The notes under the pieces were generated by a model that saw only the letters and a list, made by a program, of their open reading frames with translations, was not told the DNA's origin and searched no databases. From Candidatus Stahliibacteriota bacterium (GTDB taxonomy: Bacteria > Hydrothermota > Tepidihabitantia > B3-TA06), in contig DAOVCF010000106.1 in NCBI GenBank assembly GCA_030670165.1, forward strand, positions 1 to 6,935: 6,935 bases of DNA. The letters are read 5' to 3'. This document shows positions 1 to 5,871 of this stretch, one piece after another; the stretch's first letter is position 1, and each line of letters starts with the position of its first letter. The position numbers and the translations under genes are program-made.

Positions 1-487
1 GGGTGGTGTTGGTGTCCGATCGTTCCTCGGCAACAGAGCAGCCCACCATCTCCCAGTCGCCGTTGTCTGCTAACTGCGCCCACTGGGTGCGTTCGCTCGT
101 GAAATCGTGATATACTTCTTTCAGGGTTCCATCTGCGAGTGAGTTAAGGGTAGAGGTGAGTTTTCCCGAATACTTCCGTATGACTGCTACTTGGGCGGAA
201 TCGCCGATTGTCACCACAGTATCGCCCTTGAACTCCTGGTTGAAGTAGATAGCAAGGGTTTCGGACTCAAAGGTGGTGTTTAGCTTGATCCCGGTTACTA
301 TCCATAAGGTGTCAACCATGATCGAGTCTGCTTCCGGTATGATTAAATCGAGGGAGACCTCGGCTGCAGTCAGCCTTCCGGTCTCTTCTGCAACGATCTC
401 CTCAATGGCTTCTTCTGCTGCCTGCTGATCAAATGGATTGCAGGCAAGGATTCCCAATAAAGGAAGTGCTAAAAGGTATCTACGCAT
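1..487 (-). CDS. Putative lipoprotein, C-terminus cut by window edge
   Basis: An open frame runs leftward from ATG at 487 off the window edge, giving 162 visible codons. The start is fixed by an in-frame TAA at 493-491. The N-terminus MRRYLLALPLLGILAC has two arginines, a short hydrophobic core and a lipobox-like ILAC ending at Cys16, so the protein is probably lipidated and membrane-anchored. Leucine at -2 is slightly unusual for a lipobox. After the Cys comes an acidic linker (residues about 20-35), then a soluble region rich in beta-prone residues. I recognise no family and assign no function. It starts 36 bases after the stop of the upstream gene, with no promoter seen between them, so the two are probably co-transcribed. 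The ribosome binding site is weak (only a purine-rich stretch before the ATG). Confidence 0.75.
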   Translation of the reverse strand, partial: MRRYLLALPLLGILACNPFDQQAAEEAIEEIVAEETGRLTAAEVSLDLIIPEADSIMVDTLWIVTGIKLNTTFESETLAIYFNQEFKGDTVVTIGDSAQVAVIRKYSGKLTSTLNSLADGTLKEVYHDFTSERTQWAQLADNGDWEMVGCSVAEERSDTNTT

Positions 488-523
488 TGCTTATCTTACG
501 CGGATTTCAGGGATGGTCAACTA

Positions 524-1015
524 CTACTTGTATCCGGGTACCGAAGCCAATTCAGACTGGAAGTAATCCTTGTCCTCTTTCTTTTCAATATCCTCAGCAG
601 CCTTCTTGGCAAGTTCGATATAGGCATCACGTTCCGCATCGTTATCGGTCATTGAATAGGCACGAGCCAGTGCCTCGTAGGCGAACGCAAGGTCATAATC
701 ACCCATCCGGTGCTCTTCGCAGAACTCAAGTGTACGCTTGGCGTGAATAAGACAGGCTTGGGCTCTTTGCAGTACCCAGTTAACTCTTGACAGGAGATAC
801 TCGGCTCTGGCTAAGGACTGTTTGTACCTTAGATCATCTACTACATCCTGCAATTTGCTCCAGTGATAGGCTGAGGCATGAGCGGCGTGAAGCATTTCGT
901 CTTCCTCGAATTTGTTTCTATCTTTCTTATCGTACAGCTCCCAGGTTCGATTAAACAGCTCAACCGCGAACTTTTTGTGTGCTTCGATGACGAAGTCTTT
1001 CTTTTCTTCGACCAT
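524..1015 (-). CDS. Conserved helical (TPR-like) protein of unknown function, 163 aa
   Basis: Translation from ATG at 1015 gives 163 residues with no signal peptide or membrane segment, so the protein is probably cytoplasmic. A longer frame is open to ATG at 1075, but that ATG lies inside the predicted -35 box. The 1015 ATG has AAGGAGA five bases upstream and is the better start. The sequence is strongly helical and rich in Glu, Lys and Ala. It carries a striking motif HAAHASAYHW at residues 43-52, and paired amphipathic helices at about 65-140 resembling tetratricopeptide repeats (Ala-rich stretches such as AFAYEALARAYS). From memory, bacteria of several phyla have uncharacterised proteins with a similar EDEM-HAAHAS-YHW block and a GDYDLAFAYEALARA-like stretch, but I know no function for them. 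Two tandem TAG stops (526-521) end it, and the lipoprotein gene follows. Confidence 0.8.
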   Translation of the reverse strand: MVEEKKDFVIEAHKKFAVELFNRTWELYDKKDRNKFEEDEMLHAAHASAYHWSKLQDVVDDLRYKQSLARAEYLLSRVNWVLQRAQACLIHAKRTLEFCEEHRMGDYDLAFAYEALARAYSMTDNDAERDAYIELAKKAAEDIEKKEDKDYFQSELASVPGYK

Positions 1016-1020
1016 GATTA

Positions 1021-1027
1021 TCTCCTT
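1021..1027 (-). promoter_or_regulatory. Ribosome binding site that sets the start of the 163-aa protein
   Basis: On the minus strand AAGGAGA sits five bases before ATG at 1015. It favours this start over the in-frame ATG at 1075, which has no such sequence. Confidence 0.85.
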
Positions 1028-1047
1028 GGTTGATGGACTGTAATTAG

Positions 1048-1075
1048 ATAATAAGGAAGATTTGGAGCATGTCAA
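1048..1075 (-). promoter_or_regulatory. Strong sigma-70-type promoter for the 163-aa protein and lipoprotein
   Basis: On the minus strand a perfect TTGACA (1075-1070) is followed after 16 bases by TATTAT (1053-1048), one mismatch from consensus. Transcription would start near 1041 and give a leader of about 26 bases containing the AAGGAGA site. It lies in the 135-base gap after the peptidase gene, so this pair of genes is probably a unit separate from the peptidase. I see no clear rho-independent terminator in that gap. Confidence 0.75.
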
Positions 1076-1150
1076 ATTAAAAGTGAGTTACGTTAACGAC
1101 CCCCTACAGGTTCTATACCACGATCTTTCCGTCGAATGTAGAAAGGAGTA

Positions 1151-3055
1151 TCAATTCTCGTATCGTCCGCCCAGGTGTTTGGCCAGAAACCTCTCGGCAG
1201 AGGCAAAGAACTCAAGGCGGTTTTCTTCTTTCATGAAACCGTGTCCCTCGTCTTCAAACAGCATGTACTCGTAATTGATGCCTTTTTTCTTCATGGCCTG
1301 CACGATCTGATCGGACTCGGACTGTTTTACCCTTGGGTCGTTGGCTCCTTGTACAATGAGCACAGGGATGCGGATGCTGTCCACCCGGGACAGGGGAGAG
1401 CGTTCCCAAAGCATGGTCGAATCCTTGATCGGATGTCCTATCCTGCGATAAGACATCTCCTGCATGGGTTTCCAGTATGGAGGTACGGTTTCCAGGAATG
1501 TTATGAGGTTTGATGGGCCGAACTCGTCCACAGCACAGCAGAACAGGTCGGGAGTAAAAGTTGCTCCAACAAGCGCTGCGTATCCTCCGTAGGAGCCTCC
1601 GTAGATGGCGATCTTTTCAGGATCGACATAACCTTGTTCTATTGCCCAGCTTACCGCATCAACCAGGTCGAAATGCATCTTTCTGCCCCATTCCTTATTG
1701 CCGGCGTTCAGGAAGTCTTTGCCGTAACCGGTTGAGCCGCGGTAGTTTACCTTAAGGCAGATGTACCCCCGGTTAGCCAACCACTGTGCCTGGGGATCGT
1801 ATCCCCAGTAGTCGCGAACCCAGGGGCCGCCGTGCACGTTCAGAACCATAGGAAGGCTGGTGCGCTCAACTCCCGGAGGAAAGGTGACATAGCCGTGGAT
1901 GGTTAGTGAATCTCTTGAGGTAAAAGAGATAGGTTCCATTGGAGCCAGGGTGTAGTTGTTGAGTTCTGGTCGGTGGTCGAACAGATAAGTCGCTTCACCA
2001 GTTTCCAGATCGTAGAAGTAATAGCTAACCGGACCGTCATCCCTCATAAGGGAAACAATCCATTTATCAAAATCGGTGTTCCAATTGGCTATACCCACGT
2101 CACCTTCATCCAGAGCATAGAGATATTCGAAATCGTCCCGGTACTCTTCGGCGACCACTACTCTATCCCGGCGGTCACGCATCACGTTGTACCACAGGAG
2201 TTCTTCAGTGTCAGGATGGATCATTACTCCCCTCACATCGTAGGTAGGATCCTCGGCAAGAACCTCGGTGTTTCCTGTTTCTAGGTTAACCTTCACCAGC
2301 CGGGCCGCGTTGGCGTCACGGGAGTCCATGAGATAGATGTAATCGCCATCCTTACTGAACTGCAGCGGATATGAGGATCTATTATCCTCAAATCCCCAGG
2401 TGAGAAGGGTTCGCCATGGGGAGTCCTCGTCGTCACGCACCAGGAGGTCGAAGCCGCCATTTTGATTAATGGCCAAAGCCCCTCGCAGTTTGAAGTCCTC
2501 ATCTGCTATCCAGCCGACTATGTTTCCGGGGTTTTCGGCAACTATTCGTATTTTACCGTTTCTTAGGTTTAGATGATAGACATCGAATACTTGTGAATTG
2601 CGTTTATTCATGGAGATCAAGAGCTCCTTGGGATGATCGGTATCCCAGGCCACTACCCTGGCTCGTACGTTCTCGAACGGGGTGTAGTCCTTTACCTTGC
2701 CGGTTCTGAGATCAACGCTGTAAAGCCGGTAGTTCTCGTTGCCTTCCTGATCCTGTACATAGAGCATGCGTTTGGAATCAGCACTCCATGTGTAAAAGAT
2801 TATCCCCTGAGTGGTATCAAAAGTTACCTGACGATCGTCATCCTTACCAACGGTTTTTACCCATACGTTAAGTAGGCCATCAGCCGTCGCCAGATAGGAG
2901 ATCATCTTTCCGTCGGGCGATATCTTAGGTGAGGCCTTTACCGGGTTCCCTAACAGCACATCGCGTGGGATGAGTTCAGGCAGTGGTTCGGCTACGAGCG
3001 GAATCCATGCAGTCAAAATTATCGCTATTGCCAGAAAGAGATTGATTTTCTTCAC
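1151..3055 (-). CDS. Exported S9-family (prolyl oligopeptidase type) serine peptidase
   Basis: A 634-residue dipeptidyl-peptidase/acylaminoacyl-peptidase-like enzyme expected to cleave short peptides from the N-terminal side. Residues 1-22 form a signal peptide (Lys-Lys, hydrophobic core, likely cut after PLVA), so it acts outside the cytoplasm. About 35-370 is a beta-propeller of PD40/WD40-like blades (SPDG at 46-49, SADS at 91-94, SKDG at 234-237). About 375-630 is the alpha/beta hydrolase catalytic domain: oxyanion HGGPW at 408-412, nucleophile Ser488 in GGSYGG (486-491), Asp573 in NDPR, and His605 in EGHGF. The triad is complete and the length fits the family. The start codon is GTG at 3055, with AAGGAG five bases upstream. 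It is transcribed divergently from rnfE. Exact substrate specificity cannot be read from the sequence. Confidence 0.95.
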   Translation of the reverse strand: MKKINLFLAIAIILTAWIPLVAEPLPELIPRDVLLGNPVKASPKISPDGKMISYLATADGLLNVWVKTVGKDDDRQVTFDTTQGIIFYTWSADSKRMLYVQDQEGNENYRLYSVDLRTGKVKDYTPFENVRARVVAWDTDHPKELLISMNKRNSQVFDVYHLNLRNGKIRIVAENPGNIVGWIADEDFKLRGALAINQNGGFDLLVRDDEDSPWRTLLTWGFEDNRSSYPLQFSKDGDYIYLMDSRDANAARLVKVNLETGNTEVLAEDPTYDVRGVMIHPDTEELLWYNVMRDRRDRVVVAEEYRDDFEYLYALDEGDVGIANWNTDFDKWIVSLMRDDGPVSYYFYDLETGEATYLFDHRPELNNYTLAPMEPISFTSRDSLTIHGYVTFPPGVERTSLPMVLNVHGGPWVRDYWGYDPQAQWLANRGYICLKVNYRGSTGYGKDFLNAGNKEWGRKMHFDLVDAVSWAIEQGYVDPEKIAIYGGSYGGYAALVGATFTPDLFCCAVDEFGPSNLITFLETVPPYWKPMQEMSYRRIGHPIKDSTMLWERSPLSRVDSIRIPVLIVQGANDPRVKQSESDQIVQAMKKKGINYEYMLFEDEGHGFMKEENRLEFFASAERFLAKHLGGRYEN

Positions 3056-3060
3056 GATTT

Positions 3061-3066
3061 CTCCTT
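3061..3066 (-). promoter_or_regulatory. Ribosome binding site supporting the GTG start of the peptidase
   Basis: On the minus strand AAGGAG lies five bases before GTG at 3055. No in-frame ATG is better placed ahead of the signal peptide, so the GTG is the likely start. Confidence 0.85.
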
Positions 3067-3077
3067 GGTTTTTGAGA

Positions 3078-3105
3078 ATACTAGTCCATGGCAGGGCGTT
3101 GTCAA
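3078..3105 (-). promoter_or_regulatory. Sigma-70-type promoter for the S9 peptidase
   Basis: On the minus strand TTGACA (3105-3100), a 16-base spacer, then TAGTAT (3083-3078), which matches 4 of 6 consensus positions. The predicted transcript starts near 3071, about 15 bases before the GTG, just long enough to include the AAGGAG site. It is back-to-back with the rnfE promoter. Confidence 0.65.
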
Positions 3106-3128
3106 CTCAAACGTAGGGTGAATTAATC

Positions 3129-3156
3129 TTGACAACCGAGAGAGCTATGGTATAAT
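3129..3156 (+). promoter_or_regulatory. Perfect-consensus sigma-70-type promoter of the rnfEAB operon
   Basis: TTGACA (3129-3134), a 16-base spacer and TATAAT (3151-3156) match both consensus hexamers exactly. Seven bases separate the -10 box from ATG at 3164, so the start of transcription should fall at about 3163-3164, on or next to the start codon. That implies a leaderless mRNA. No Shine-Dalgarno sequence is present. Confidence 0.85.
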
Positions 3157-3163
3157 CCGCGCA

Positions 3164-3841
3164 ATGAGCGCCGACGTTGACAATCCTGAAGTTACCTCGG
3201 AAGAGGCCAAGGAGTTCCTGCTTCCACAAAAGCCCAAGGGGGAGTCGGGCTGGAAGATATTCTCAAAAGGCATAATACTTGAAAACCCGGTTTTGATCCT
3301 CATGCTTGGATTGTGTCCGGTACTCGCCACCTCAACCACCGCGCGCGATGCCGCAGGCATGTCAGCTGCCGTGCTGTTCGTGCTCCTCATGTCGAACATC
3401 GTGGTTTCCCTGTTCCGCAAGATCATACCGAACGAGGTGCGCATCCCGGTTTTCATCGTCATCATCGCCACCTTCGTTACCATCGCCGACTACACCATGC
3501 AGGCCTATCAGCCCGGTCTTTACAAGGTTCTGGGCATTTTCGTTCCACTGATCGTGGTGAACTGTATCGTTTTGGGTCGTGCCGAGGGATTCGCCTATCA
3601 CAACGGCGTGTGGCCCTCCATCCTTGACGCCCTGGGCAAGGCTATCGGTTTTGCCCTGGCTATCGTCATCATGGGCTCGATCCGTGAGATACTGAGCAAA
3701 GGAACCTGGTTTACTCTCAAGATCGCTCCAGAGGCGTTTCAGAAGAATGCGGTGCTTTTCTTCGGTTTGCCGCCGGGCGCGTTCCTGGTGATCGGCCTCT
3801 TAAAGGCTGGCATAAACAAGATTTTCAAGAGAGAGGGATAA
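3164..3841 (+). CDS. rnfE: Electron transport complex subunit RnfE
   Basis: A 225-residue integral membrane subunit of Rnf, the complex that couples ferredoxin:NAD+ electron transfer to Na+ or H+ transport. Residues about 40-215 contain roughly six hydrophobic segments. Family marks are MLGLCP (47-52), NCIVLGRAEGFA (133-144) and GSIREIL (171-177). Cys51 and Cys134 match the cysteines that, in the related NqrD/NqrE pair and in Rnf, bind an intramembrane 2Fe-2S centre shared with RnfA. The first 30 residues are an acidic, soluble extension ahead of the usual start (WKIFSKGIILENPVL). The ATG at 3164 is the only plausible start, since an in-frame TGA lies upstream at 3119 and no ATG, GTG or TTG occurs before residue 40. 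First gene of the operon; rnfA follows after one base. Confidence 0.95.
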   Translation: MSADVDNPEVTSEEAKEFLLPQKPKGESGWKIFSKGIILENPVLILMLGLCPVLATSTTARDAAGMSAAVLFVLLMSNIVVSLFRKIIPNEVRIPVFIVIIATFVTIADYTMQAYQPGLYKVLGIFVPLIVVNCIVLGRAEGFAYHNGVWPSILDALGKAIGFALAIVIMGSIREILSKGTWFTLKIAPEAFQKNAVLFFGLPPGAFLVIGLLKAGINKIFKREG

Positions 3842-3842
3842 G

Positions 3843-4463
3843 ATGAGTCAGGGTCTTCTTGCTATCCTATTCGGCGCAATTTTCGTAAACAACATCCTGC
3901 TCATGCGTTTTCTGGGGCTTTGCCCGTTCTTCGGGGTATCCACTCGATTCTCAACCGCCATCGGCATGAGCAGTGCGGTACTTTTTGTCATGACCTTCGC
4001 CACCTGGATTACCTGGGGCATTTACCAGTTGGTGCTTGTCCCTGGCTCGGTGCTTCTTGGAGGCATACTTCCCCAGGGTCTTGTTTTCCTCAGGACGGTG
4101 AGCTTCATCCTGGTGATCGCGGCGCTGGTTCAGCTGGTTGAGATGTTTCTCAAAAAGACCGTGCCGGTACTTTATTCCGCTCTTGGAATCTACCTGCCCC
4201 TCATCACTACCAACTGCGCCATCCTGGGCGTGGCTTTCCTTGTTATCGACAACAAATTCGGTTTCCTTCAAGGCACCATCTTCGCCATCGGCACCGCGTT
4301 CGGTTTTGGCCTGGTCATGATCCTTTTTGCCGCGTTGCGTGAGCGGCTGGAACTTGCCCCTATCTCAAAATCCTTCCGTGGCTACCCCATAGCGTTCATT
4401 GCCGCTGCACTTGTTTCAATCGCATTCCTCGGCTTTACGAACATGTTCGGGATCTCTCCTTGA
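3843..4463 (+). CDS. rnfA: Electron transport complex subunit RnfA
   Basis: A 206-residue integral membrane protein and homologous partner of RnfE. The two are thought to sit in opposite orientations and enclose a 2Fe-2S centre that passes electrons across the membrane. Typical RnfA/NqrE blocks are present: FVNNILLMRFLGLCPFFGVS (14-33), RTVSFILVIAALVQLVEM (84-101), GIYLPLITTNCAILGVA (115-131), LRERLE (165-170) and FRGYPIAFI (178-186). The expected metal-ligand cysteines are Cys27 and Cys125. About six membrane segments. The ATG is one base after the rnfE stop, and purine-rich sequence at the end of rnfE may serve as its binding site. The TGA stop overlaps the rnfB ATG by one base, which suggests translational coupling and equal amounts of the subunits. 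Confidence 0.96.
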   Translation: MSQGLLAILFGAIFVNNILLMRFLGLCPFFGVSTRFSTAIGMSSAVLFVMTFATWITWGIYQLVLVPGSVLLGGILPQGLVFLRTVSFILVIAALVQLVEMFLKKTVPVLYSALGIYLPLITTNCAILGVAFLVIDNKFGFLQGTIFAIGTAFGFGLVMILFAALRERLELAPISKSFRGYPIAFIAAALVSIAFLGFTNMFGISP

Positions 4464-5473
4464 TGGGAACGATAGTAGTTGTTGCCCTGGTCTCGTTGGG
4501 AGGGTTAGGGTTGATTCTCGCAGGGATACTTGTTTTTGCCCATCGTAAGCTTGGGGTTAAGCCGAATCCTTTGGAGGAAAGCATCCGTGCGATTCTTCCC
4601 GGTGCCAACTGCGGCGGATGCGGCTATCCGGGCTGTGACGCCTTTGCCGCGGCGGTAGCCAAGGGCGATGCCCCGCCTGACGCATGTCCGGTGGGCGGCC
4701 CATCGCTCGCCTCCAAGATCGGCCGGATAATGGGCGTAGAGGTCGGCGGTGGAGAGCCCAAGGTTGCGTTTCTCATGTGTCAGGGCGGCTCGGACATCGT
4801 GGCCCAGTCGGCAGACTACCAGGGTATCCGAACCTGCCGCGCCGCCAACCTTATCGCGGGCGGAACCAAGGCCTGTCCTTATGGATGTCTTGGATTCGGC
4901 GACTGCACCGAAGTCTGCCCGTTCGACGCGATCCACATGGGACCCAACGGCTTGCCAATCGTTGACCGCTCCAAATGCACCGGCTGCGGAATCTGCGTGC
5001 GAACCTGCCCCAAGAACGTGCTGAGGCTCATTCCGATCTCCAAGGAGGTTTTTCTTGCCTGCAACTCGTTTGATAAAGGCAAAGCGGTGAGAGAAGTCTG
5101 CAAGATTGGCTGCCACGCCTGTTCCATCTGCGTCAAGATGTGTCCTTACGGCGCTCTGGAGATGGTCTCGAACCTGCCAGTCATGGATCTTTCCAAGTGC
5201 ACCGACTGCGGCATCTGCTACGCGAAATGCCCGGTTAAGGGCAGTTCGTACATTGACTTTGCTGCGCCTCGCCCCAAGGCGGAGATCGAACCTTCAAAAT
5301 GCGAAGGCCTGCATAAGTGCGCGGAAGCGTGCAAGTTCAAGGCGATCGAGGGCGAGGAAGGTGAAATCCACAAGATTATTGAAGATAAGTGCGTTGGTTG
5401 CGGCGAGTGCGTAAAGGCCTGCCCTACCGGAGCTTGCACACAACCGGCAAAGGTAAAAGCCCTGGTTGCATAA
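4463..5473 (+). CDS. rnfB: Electron transport complex subunit RnfB, long multi-cluster form
   Basis: A 336-residue iron-sulfur subunit, thought to take electrons from ferredoxin and feed the complex. Residues 3-25 form a membrane anchor. Next is the RnfB-type FeS domain with Cys50, 53, 58 and 75. Three ferredoxin-like Cys pairs follow: 138/142/148/152 with 172/175/178/182; 217/220/223/227 with 246/249/252/256; and 280/286/290 with 310/313/316/320. Much longer than the roughly 190-residue enterobacterial form and similar to the long RnfB of acetogens. In the last pair the second cysteine of the first motif is replaced by Leu283, so that cluster may be absent or atypical. I chose ATG at 4463, which overlaps the rnfA stop as TGATG; a TTG one codon earlier is also open. 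No Shine-Dalgarno is visible, so re-initiation after rnfA is likely. It is the last gene of the operon, with no clear terminator after it. Confidence 0.96.
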   Translation: MGTIVVVALVSLGGLGLILAGILVFAHRKLGVKPNPLEESIRAILPGANCGGCGYPGCDAFAAAVAKGDAPPDACPVGGPSLASKIGRIMGVEVGGGEPKVAFLMCQGGSDIVAQSADYQGIRTCRAANLIAGGTKACPYGCLGFGDCTEVCPFDAIHMGPNGLPIVDRSKCTGCGICVRTCPKNVLRLIPISKEVFLACNSFDKGKAVREVCKIGCHACSICVKMCPYGALEMVSNLPVMDLSKCTDCGICYAKCPVKGSSYIDFAAPRPKAEIEPSKCEGLHKCAEACKFKAIEGEEGEIHKIIEDKCVGCGECVKACPTGACTQPAKVKALVA

Positions 5474-5536
5474 TACAATCACCCATTAAAAATGTGCTTG
5501 AATCCTGTCCGGTTAAGCAATTTCGCTGTCAAAAAA

Positions 5537-5580
5537 AGCTGGACAAAAGTTGGACAAAAGCTGGACAAAAGATGGACAAA
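5537..5580 (+). repeat. Four tandem copies of an 11-bp unit
   Basis: Four head-to-tail units of consensus AGNTGGACAAA, with the third base C, T, C and A in turn and everything else identical. Eleven base pairs is close to one helical turn, so the units face the same side of the DNA. A diverged single unit (TTGGACAGAA) occurs at 5671-5680. The function is unknown; it could be a protein-binding array or simple slippage. Confidence 0.9.
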
Positions 5581-5583
5581 GGC

Positions 5584-5632
5584 GCGACGGAGTCGCCATT
5601 TCAAATTTCAAATTTCAAAATGCAAATTGCAA
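5584..5632 (+). repeat. Composite module 1: GCGAC/GTCGC hairpin plus heptad array
   Basis: Arms GCGAC (5584-5588) and GTCGC (5592-5596) enclose a GGA loop. After one base, five 7-bp units follow (5598-5632): ATTTCAA three times, then AATGCAA and ATTGCAA. TGGACA (5573-5578) stands five bases before the hairpin, the same spacing as in module 2. Confidence 0.8.
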
Positions 5633-5682
5633 AGTGAAGGAGTGGACGGTTGATAGCCGGGGTGAAAATATTGGACAGAAAC

Positions 5683-5738
5683 GCGACTGCGTCGCAATTG
5701 CAAAAGTCAAAATGCAAATTGTAAATTTTAAATTGGAA
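5683..5738 (+). repeat. Composite module 2: GCGAC/GTCGC hairpin plus heptad array
   Basis: The same arms with a TGC loop (5683-5695), one spacer base, then six 7-bp units (5697-5738): ATTGCAA, AAGTCAA, AATGCAA, ATTGTAA, ATTTTAA, ATTGGAA. TGGACA (5672-5677) again lies exactly five bases upstream. A 15-base stretch at 5707-5721 (TCAAAATGCAAATTG) is identical to 5615-5629 in module 1. Confidence 0.8.
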
Positions 5739-5795
5739 GACAAGGGCAGGGAGCACAGATTTGAAGATTGCTCCGTTACCGTCGCCCTGCGGTGA

Positions 5796-5827
5796 AAGAT
5801 TACAAGATTAGAAGATTGGAAGGTTCG
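5796..5827 (+). repeat. Four tandem copies of an 8-bp purine-rich unit
   Basis: Units AAGATTAC, AAGATTAG, AAGATTGG and AAGGTTCG follow one another without gaps. This is a simple short tandem array with increasing divergence toward the right. No function is evident. Confidence 0.75.
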
Positions 5828-5868
5828 TTTCTGCGATCTTTTTGGCCGAAGGGCAAAAAGGAGCATTT
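5828..5868 (+). repeat. TGCGATCTTTT hairpin element, copy 1
   Basis: TTTCTGCGATCTTTT (5828-5842) leads into a hairpin with arms CTTTTTG (5838-5844) and CAAAAAG (5854-5860), and ends in AAAAGGAGCATTT (5856-5868). A second complete copy with a different stem lies at 6204-6238, and the left part recurs at 6118-6132. Confidence 0.75.
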
Positions 5869-5871
5869 GAC

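Noticed and set aside
1016..1075. Longer start at ATG 1075 for the 163-aa protein
   Set aside because: That ATG falls within the predicted -35 box, and the ATG at 1015 has an ideal AAGGAGA site.
4505..5116. 203-codon open frame on the minus strand inside rnfB
   Set aside because: It lies opposite the conserved cysteine motifs of rnfB, has no ribosome binding site, and its open length follows from the GC-rich codon use of the real gene.
5474..5640. Rho-independent terminator after rnfB
   Set aside because: The first stable hairpin (5584-5596) is more than 100 bases downstream and is followed by mixed A/T heptads rather than a T-run.
5537..5740. Replication origin with repeated initiator sites
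   Set aside because: The tandem units do not resemble DnaA boxes (TTATCCACA) and no dnaA, dnaN or replication gene is nearby.
5550..5866. Two overlapping open frames, one on each strand (5550-5795 and 5866-5615)
   Set aside because: Both are made of translated 11-bp, 7-bp and 8-bp tandem repeats, give low-complexity peptides and lack start signals.
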